From Parietaria judaica (Eukaryota > Streptophyta > Magnoliopsida > Rosales > Urticaceae), in the NCBI GenBank assembly GCA_954871525.1, contig OX940867.1, positions 17,275,343 through 17,339,342 on the forward strand: 64,000 bases of DNA, in the 5' to 3' direction. Of the stretch, positions 58,062 through 64,000 are shown one piece after another. Position 1 is the first letter of the stretch; the number at the start of each line of letters is the position of its first letter. The notes beneath the pieces are model-generated. The model was given only the letters and a program-made list of their open reading frames with translations. It was not told where the DNA came from and did no database searches. A program made the translations under genes and the position numbers.

Positions 58062-58079
58062 CCCCACGGTGGGCGCCAA
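58062..58079 (-). other. Gypsy primer-binding site
   Basis: Minus strand TGGCGCCCACCGTGGGGC, two to three bases after the 5' LTR. This is a typical plant Ty3/gypsy PBS sequence. Confidence 0.88.
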
Positions 58080-58081
58080 AT

Positions 58082-58796
58082 AGTTGAGGTCAAAAGTCGG
58101 CCTCCACAGTCACGGAGTTACGGTGGTGTAATTCCAAGTTTAATTTACCTTAGAGCTCGGGTATTTTCATTAAAACTAGATCACATTGAAAGAGATGCGT
58201 GTTTTTCGAGAAAATAAGTCACGTTGTTTGTTGAATGATTGAGCTTCAATGGGAAACAATTTTTGCGTGCGTATTGATGGTGCGAAAATGTGCGATCCTT
58301 TTTACATAGGCCTTAGCCCTCTATTTATAGTCAACTAAGATATTCAAATCAGTCCTCATAATTAGGCTGTTACAACTGCGTTTGATCCCCTCATAATGGC
58401 CGTAATTGCATGGCTGTAATCATGGGCGTAACTGTCGTCGTCAATTGGTTGGATCGTCGCTTGCGCCACGCTGATTGCTTTGATTTCGCCTTCGGTCTTC
58501 GTCTTTAGAATTATTATCTTCGTCGATGATGATGCGTCTCGTCGCCGCTCTCCTCATTCTTCTTGTCGACTAGCGAAGATCTTTGTCGCTGAGGCTTCAT
58601 CGACGATGATCATCGCAGCATACTTCCTCATCGCCGAGGACCTTCTTCGCCTGGTCATATAAGATCTCCTTTAACTTGGTTGACTGGGCTTGTGAGATTG
58701 TTGGGCCTTCGGCCACTAAGGTCCAAGTTATAAAACGACAGAGGTAGATTTCGTCGTAACAATGTAAATTGTCGTAGACGAAATCATACCTCAACA
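58082..58796 (-). repeat. 5' LTR of the gypsy element
   Basis: Matches 8279-8997. On the minus strand it starts TGTTGAGGTATG at 58796 and ends CCTCAACT (a final A to T change) at 58082. It is followed on the plus strand by aggaa. Confidence 0.93.
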
Positions 58797-58801
58797 AGGA
58801 A
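58797..58801. repeat. Target-site duplication of the gypsy element, right
   Basis: aggaa, identical to 8274-8278. Confidence 0.9.
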
Positions 58802-60303
58802 GGATTTGTAAATATTGTGTTGTATGTCGGACGAGTAGTATACTAGTACTCTATAAAAAAAATTATTATAATTTTGATTAATAAAGCTTTGCACATTATG
58901 TATGGGCTTTGCACTCATGGGCCTTGAGAGTTGGCAAATTGCCTTGCAGCCAAGCCACTATTCAATTTTATTTTGGAATATTATCTTTATTGTTGAACGT
59001 GAATCGTAGCTTGGTGTGGGCCTTCTCCACAAGTGGGCCTTGGACAATTGTCCAAATCGCCCAACAGGTGGGTCGGGCCTGGTTAAAAACCTCTGATGCC
59101 GAATTTTAGTTACACAAACTCACTTTTTAATTTATTTTTAGTTTGTTAATAATTTTTTTATCTTTTTATAAAAGAACTTCTCTCTTTTGTAAACCATTTA
59201 ATATTCTTATGCTATTTTATATATTTTATAACTTAATACATATATTTTAATAAAAATTTAACATTAAAAAATATTTTACGATTAAAAAATAAAATAAAAT
59301 TCCATTTTAGCTTTACTGTTTATTGCTTAATCCGGATCCGGGATTTAAATCCAGGTTTTGGTATTATATCCGTGTTTAAAACATTTGAATTTTAAATATA
59401 CGGGTACTCGGATTTTAGAACTTCATGATTTCGGATCCGGGTTTCGGTTTTAGCCAAAAATCCGAGTACCCTGCCCGTTTGCACCCGTAGTCTAATGCCA
59501 TCAATAATGATTGTAATTGAAGTTGAAAACATAGCTATAACAAATTACAACCACCTGATTACGCTATGTTTCTCACTTCCGTAATGGTTTTCCTACATAA
59601 ATTTTGTGAAATGAAAATAAAAATTGAGTAATAACTCTCCAAAAGTAAAGTTTTCGAAATGGACAGATAACAACTAAATATAAGTTGAACAAGCTTTTCG
59701 AAGAATCCATTCATATTTGAACAAAGTAGCTTATTATTCTCGATCAAGACTCGAATGACCAAAAGTATTAATTCAGGAACCTAATGTAGCTAAAAATCAC
59801 AGATTACATAGTTCGACAAACCAAGAAAGTTTGAAGATCATAACGCTAGGGAAAAGATTTCTAAAACAATGTTAGAAAAATTTAGGTACCAACCGAAGAC
59901 ATCTTTTTTGTACATTACAAACTCTTGCCGCGATAAAAATAAAATAAAATAAAATTGGAATATAAGTAAGAGTTAAAGTAACTTGTGGATATTTTTGCCG
60001 CATCTTTTTTTAAATTTACGGCAATTTAGATACTTTTACCTTAATTATCGCTAAAATAAGTATATGATTAGCAGCATAACACCATATTTCCATAATTATT
60101 GATCATAGATATTTTCTTCATTCGACATAACCCACTTGGCCACTTCACATTATCCTTTTCCCCGTCCAATCGCCGCCGTCGAGAACACCCCGTACTCGAT
60201 CAAACGGCCAGAATCTACTGAAGCAGTGACCGTACGGCCCAATCCCATTGGCTTAAACCGAACGTGAAAGCCCGATCCTCTTTGCCGACAAAACAACGGA
60301 AAT
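58802..60303. other. Intergenic region upstream of the OPT gene
   Basis: AT-rich, no gene recognised. At 59331-59494 is a short block ending 'ccgagtaccctgcccgtttgcacccgta', the look of a plant hAT/MITE terminus with CCGGAT and 'gggtactcgga' subterminal words. The matching other end was not found. The last ~150 bp should contain the OPT promoter, but I see no clear TATA box. Confidence 0.45.
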
Positions 60304-60952
60304 ATGACTCAAGAATCATCAGCTCCTCTCAGTAAGCTTTGTTTCACTTTCTCTCTCACTTTCCTTTCTTGCTCTCCGATCATAATGTCTCCCTCGCAGT
60401 CGACCACGTTCCCGATGCCTCGGAGACGAACTCCTCGATCGAGCAAGTGGCTCTCACGGTTCCTATCACCGACGACCCGTCCCTCCCGGCCGTCACGTTA
60501 CGCACGTGGTTCCTCGGCGTCGTGGCCTGCATGGTCCTCTCGTTCCTCAAGCAGTTCTTCTATTACCGCAAGGAGCCTCTCGCGCTCTCCTCGGTGTCGG
60601 CCCAAATCGCGGTGGTTCCGCTCGGCCATCTGATGGCCTCGGCGATCACACGGCGGGTCTTTCTGGAGGGGACGCGGTGGGAGTTCTCGCTCAACCCGGG
60701 GCCGTTCAACGTGAAAGAGCATGTGCTGATCACGATCTTCGCCAACTGCGGCGCCGGCAGCGTCTACGCGATCCACATCGTGAGCACGGTGAAGCTCTTC
60801 TACAGGAGGGAGATGAGCTTCTTTGTGGCGTTCATGGTGGTGCTCACCAATCAGGTCTTGGGGTACGGCTTTGCCGGGATTTTCCGGCGCTACTTGGTGG
60901 ATCCCGCCGCCATGTGGTGGCCACAGAATCTAGTCCAGGTTTCCCTCTTCAG
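60304..60952 (+). CDS. Oligopeptide transporter (OPT family), exons 1-2, 5' part only
   Basis: OPT proteins are multi-pass plasma-membrane carriers for small peptides or metal chelates. Exon 1 is probably 60304-60331 (MTQESSAPL plus one base), then a 68-bp GT-AG intron 60332-60399 (CA|GTAAGC ... CTCGCAG|TC). Exon 2 is 60400-60952, ending AG|GTAATA. The joined frame reads ...[71 protein letters not shown], then [20 protein letters not shown] and NLVQVSLFR. The [11 protein letters not shown] motif is the OPT signature. Four hydrophobic segments are visible, and the exon end after VSLFR is a usual plant OPT junction. A start at 60339 would lie in the intron and add an unusual leader. About 193 of roughly 700-750 residues are present. 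Later exons are not visible in the next 3 kb. This part has no lesions. Confidence 0.88.
60332..60399 (+). other. Short intron 1 of the OPT gene (68 bp)
   Basis: Pyrimidine-rich, GTAAGC donor and TCGCAG acceptor. Splicing joins a 28-nt first exon to the long exon in the OPT frame (A+TC, Ile). This is near the lower size limit for plant introns. Confidence 0.65.
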
Positions 60953-61600
60953 GTAATACTATAAATATAAATATGGGGATTTTCCGAAATTCCGATCCGT
61001 ATAATTTTATTCCAAAGTAAACGGAACGGATTCCATTTTTTCTTTTCTAGAACCCGAATTTCGGGTTTTAAATTTAAAGGATCCGCGGGAGCAGGAGTAG
61101 CTAAAAGGAAGAGCAATAATTAGAAAGATAAGGTTGTTTTCAGATAAGTCAACAAAAAGAGAAGTGGTTAATAAGTCGATATTATCAGGCAACGTGACTT
61201 GAATACGACATAAAAAAAGAAACGATAGTTGTTCGAATACGACAGCAATCCCAAATAAGAAACCGATATTAATTTGATACACGAGCGGAAAATTTAGGAG
61301 TGAAAATATATTATTGACTCTAGTTCTTGGTTTTAATCCAGTTTATAGCAAAATGTTCGGGTTTTTTTCTTAGAATATCGGGAATCAGAGTCGGGACGAG
61401 TTAGAAAGCAATATTTTGTCATGATTCCTGAATAATTTCTTACACATTTTTTTATTATTATTATTATTTGAAAAAAAAATCCTAGTTCAGGCAATATATT
61501 TTTGCATTGTAGGACAATTTTTTTTTTTAAATATATTTAGGCAATGATAAAGATAAAGTTGCAGTATTGGATTGCCTATGTTGCATTAGATTGTGTGTAG
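60953..61600 (+). other. OPT intron 2 sequence, AT-rich
   Basis: No OPT exon 3 (expected to start ALHEKE-like) was found here. Sequence is AT-rich with poly-T runs. The boundary with the following LTR element was not located. Confidence 0.5.
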
Positions 61601-62496
61601 TGTATACTTACTATTTAGATTACGTTTATTACTAGTTGTGTTTGTGACTATCGTCTATCAAAGCCACATTGTTTTAAGGTCAAACTACATCTTTTAATTT
61701 TGATATTGTGTCTGATGGATACACATATTTTGTTATTGGCATGTTGTGGAACCAATTACTTTTTGTCTCTTATGGCAAAAGTTCTTATTCTTGGGTTTTG
61801 ACCTTAGACTACACTCTACTATTCTTGACTCAATATTTGGAGTAGTCTCACCTTGTCCTTTTACCTGATTTGATAAAGCCTAGCAAAAAGGTTATCTTGT
61901 CCTTACTTGCTCATGTGAAGGCTAGAGAAAAGGTTGCCCATTTTACCCTCAAGAATTATATCGTTGGTGTTTTGGAAAGGGAAGAGAATGGTTTGGTGTG
62001 CAAAGGAAGACTCTTTTACCCTCTGTTGTTGACCGTTGTAGTACTGCAAGGAAAGAGAAGGCTTTCTCTTTTATATGCTCTTGGTCTCTTATGGAACTCA
62101 TCTCCACACACTCTAGATTGAAGAAAACACTTTGAAAAATCCTTGGGAGAAGGTGGGCGTCGTTCAAGCACTTGAAGGCTGAAGGGAGTTCGGTCAAGAC
62201 GTTCTTGCAAGAGGATCTTGCAACGTTAATCAATCGGAAGCCGGAGAAGAGCTGCGTTGCTCAGCACGTTACAAGATTAAGGGGGAGCCTTTTTATGTTT
62301 ATTTAATATTGAATATTCATATTGTAACAATCTTCTGTAATGCTTTGGTTGATTAATCTGAGCCAGTGCTCCCCAGAGTAGACTATCCAACAAGGGATTT
62401 TGCGAACTGGGTTACCAAAAATTCCCGTGTTCTGTTTATGTTTCATTTCATGTTCTAACATCACGTATAACATAAACTGTGAGAACTCTGACTTTT
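61600..62496 (+). repeat. Probable 5' LTR of a Sirevirus-like copia element (left limit uncertain)
   Basis: The sequence ends immediately before a tRNA-Met-type PBS at 62501. It contains a likely transcript-end region (aatattgaatattcatattg near 62310). Without the 3' LTR in the window I cannot fix the start; 61600 is a guess. Confidence 0.45.
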
Positions 62497-62500
62497 CTAT

Positions 62501-62512
62501 TGGTATCAGATC
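62501..62512 (+). other. Primer-binding site of the Sirevirus-like element
   Basis: TGGTATCAGATC, a one-base variant of the initiator-tRNA-Met-complementary PBS, 71 bp before the Gag start. Confidence 0.75.
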
Positions 62513-62582
62513 TTGGTTCACTGACATTATATCTTTGGTGTCAAAGACAGTGATTTCGATCTAGTCATCTCACAGACACATC

Positions 62583-64000
62583 ATGGGAAGCAAGGAAACA
62601 GTGTTCATTGTTCGTCCTCCCTTTCTTGACGGAACTAACTACTCATATTGGAAGGCAAGGATGATAATCTTTATTCAAGCGGTTGATGGAAAAGCATGGC
62701 CTACATTGTTGAAAGGATGGAGTCCTCCAACAATGGAAGATACAGATGGAAAATATGTAGAAAAACCTGCAGAAGCTTGGACAACCGATGAACAAAACGC
62801 TGGTCTTGCAAATTCGCGTGCTCTTAATGCCATTGTGTCCGCCATTGATGAAAATCAATTTAAACTCATATCAACCTGCAACTCAGCAAAGAAGGCTTGG
62901 GAAGCGCTTCAAAATCTTCATGAAGGAACGAGCTCTGTCTGGTCTTCAAAACTTCAAATGCTCGCATCCAAATTTGAAGACTTGAGAATGTCCGACGATG
63001 AAACCATAGCCGATTTCAATGGAAAAATCAGGGAGATTTCTAACCAAGCTTATCAACTCGGTAAAAATTATTCTAATGTTAAGCTTGTGCGTAAAACTCT
63101 CAGGTCTCTCCCCGATAGATTTGAAGCTAAAGTGGCTGCCATTGAAGAAGCCAAGGACATCTCCAAGATGAGCTTTGATGAACTTATTGGCTCCCTCCAA
63201 ACTTATGAAATGAATATGATTCAAAATTTTAGAGAAAAAAAGTTTTCGTCTAAAGGTAAAAGTATTGAATCTATCACTGACCTTGCCTTTGTCTCTAAGA
63301 ATTTTGGCAGGACGGTCAAGGTATTTGGAGACAATAACTCCTCAATCAATAGTCAATCAAGTCAGCCAAGAAAAGTGAACCGTGGGATACAATGTAGAGA
63401 ATGTGAAGGTTTTGGACATATTCGATCGGAGTGTGCAAACACACTCAAGAAGCAAAAATTTAAGTCTTACAAATCTTCAAGCGATGATGATTCCAGTGAT
63501 GATGAAGAAAGGGGCGCTGTGAGTCATTATGTTGCTTTCACCTCGTCAATTGACCCAAAAGAAACAGTAAATAATGATGGTGCGGAATCTGATGTGGAAA
63601 CTGATGAAGAAGCAAACGATGACGATGTTAGAACATTATATCAGACAATGTTCAAGAAATTGATAGAGGTATGTGACTTGAACTTAAAACTAAAAACTGA
63701 AATTTCTCACATTACCTATGAGAATGAAGGTCACATTGCCGAAGTGAAAAGCTTAAAAAATCAAGCTATATCTCTTGAAATTCAAATTGAGGAGAAGGAT
63801 TCCAAAATCGACTATCTAGAAAGCCTTCTCTCAATGTTCAAATCCGGAAAAATGGCTCTTGACGATATTCTCATCCAAGGAAAGGTAAATGGTGATCATT
63901 CAGGTATTGGATGCCCTCCCTTCCCTTTATGTTCCTCTGATCAAAAGGCTATCATTTTCAAACCCAAAATCTTAAATAGTCAAAGATCAAACATGTGCTC
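62583..64000 (+). CDS. Gag of a Sirevirus-like Ty1/copia element, partial (open at window end)
   Basis: The capsid-forming part of the Gag-Pol polyprotein. From ATG 62583 (MGSKETVFIVRPPFLDGTNY) at least 472 codons are open to the window edge. Residues about 6-50 hold the N-terminal DGTNYSYWKARM motif. About 70-210 hold the UBN2-type Gag fold (KKAWEALQNLHEGTSSVWSS, LQMLASKFEDLRMSDDETIA, LRSLPDRFEAKVAAIEEAKD). About 271-284 hold a CCHC knuckle, CRECEGFGHIRSEC. An acidic run (SSDDDSSDDEE) follows at about 299-310, then a Glu/Lys/Leu-rich coiled coil at 355-430. The CxxCxGFGHIxxEC knuckle, the acidic tract and the coiled coil suit the Sirevirus/Maximus group. There is no stop or frameshift, unlike every other element here, so this is probably a young insertion. 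Its site is downstream of OPT exon 2. Confidence 0.9.
   Translation, partial: MGSKETVFIVRPPFLDGTNYSYWKARMIIFIQAVDGKAWPTLLKGWSPPTMEDTDGKYVEKPAEAWTTDEQNAGLANSRALNAIVSAIDENQFKLISTCNSAKKAWEALQNLHEGTSSVWSSKLQMLASKFEDLRMSDDETIADFNGKIREISNQAYQLGKNYSNVKLVRKTLRSLPDRFEAKVAAIEEAKDISKMSFDELIGSLQTYEMNMIQNFREKKFSSKGKSIESITDLAFVSKNFGRTVKVFGDNNSSINSQSSQPRKVNRGIQCRECEGFGHIRSECANTLKKQKFKSYKSSSDDDSSDDEERGAVSHYVAFTSSIDPKETVNNDGAESDVETDEEANDDDVRTLYQTMFKKLIEVCDLNLKLKTEISHITYENEGHIAEVKSLKNQAISLEIQIEEKDSKIDYLESLLSMFKSGKMALDDILIQGKVNGDHSGIGCPPFPLCSSDQKAIIFKPKILNSQRSNMC

Larger units (their letters stand above)
8279..58796 (-). mobile_element. Ty3/gypsy retrotransposon of the Tat lineage, nest host (50.5 kb with insertions)
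   Basis: This is a single element. Paired LTRs (8279-8997 and 58082-58796) are in the same orientation and flanked by the identical duplication aggaa. The minus-strand order is LTR, PBS, gag, protease, RT, RNase H1, archaeal-type RNase H, integrase, untranslated region, antisense ORF, PPT, LTR. The double RNase H and the antisense additional ORF are marks of the Tat/Retand group. The two LTRs differ at about 16 of the first ~180 aligned bases by eye, so the insertion is old. It contains an internal tandem duplication (junction near 16700), two MITE copies, a 10-kb non-coding LTR element, a copia composite and two solo copia LTRs. Confidence 0.9.

Noticed and set aside
59331..59494. Complete MITE next to the OPT gene
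   Set aside because: Only one hAT-like terminus is visible; no matching inverted end or 8-bp duplication could be found.
60304..60633. Ser/Arg-rich frame directly following ATG 60304
   Set aside because: Its ATG is probably real, but unspliced reading leaves the OPT frame after ten codons. The conserved OPT protein is in the other frame and is reached by the 68-bp intron.

Overview
The window is plant nuclear DNA, almost certainly from a eudicot. It has Cf-type LRR receptor-like protein coding, an oligopeptide-transporter gene with GT-AG introns, and the plant retrotransposon families Ty3/gypsy Tat, several Ty1/copia and a Sirevirus-like copia. I cannot name the species. No rRNA, tRNA, CRISPR or bacterial features were seen. 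Only two stretches look like host genes: a broken receptor-like protein at the left end (308-2844, minus) and the first two exons of an OPT oligopeptide transporter near the right end (60304-60952, plus). Everything else is transposable elements, most of them nested.

Layout. 308-2844: LRR receptor-like pseudogene with one nonsense codon and one frameshift; a short tandem repeat sits just upstream. About 3180-7830: a hAT DNA transposon whose BED-finger transposase is broken by three nonsense codons. 8279-58796: one Tat-lineage Ty3/gypsy retrotransposon on the minus strand. It is proven by paired 715-719 bp LTRs, PBS, PPT and an identical 5-bp target duplication (aggaa) 50.5 kb apart. 58802-60303: intergenic DNA with a hAT-like end fragment. 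60304-60952: OPT exons 1-2. About 61.6 kb to the window end: the 5' part of a Sirevirus-like copia element with an intact Gag start, lying in or next to the OPT gene.

Inside the gypsy element, from its 3' to 5' end: 3' LTR and PPT; a plus-strand (antisense) additional ORF resembling the plant 'putative gypsy type transposon' family; a tandem-repeat-rich untranslated region carrying a 600-bp hAT-type MITE; and pol (integrase, archaeal-type RNase H, RNase H1, RT end). At about 16.7 kb the same block (antisense ORF, MITE, repeats, pol) starts again, so the element carries an internal tandem duplication that copied the MITE. The second block is split by four insertions. One is a 10-kb non-coding LTR element (19872-29832, TSD catgt). 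One is a 17.7-kb head-to-head copia composite (30178-47875). Two are solo copia LTRs (51278-53862 and 54833-57577).

Third-level structure: the left LTR of the 10-kb non-coding element is itself interrupted by a 3.3-kb foldback element (about 20988-24331) built from roughly 38 copies of an 84-bp unit in two opposed arrays. The copia relatives (non-coding element, composite, solo LTRs) share LTR termini TGTTGG...CCAACA. The three internal copies also share a leader with three small GTCAC/GTGAC hairpins. Their pol has no recognisable Gag.

I found no convincing new biological system. The most unusual items are the foldback array, the head-to-head copia palindrome, the conserved hairpin leader of a Gag-less copia family with a non-coding partner, and the antisense ORF duplicated inside the Tat element. 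All calls are from reading sequence; no database search was run.
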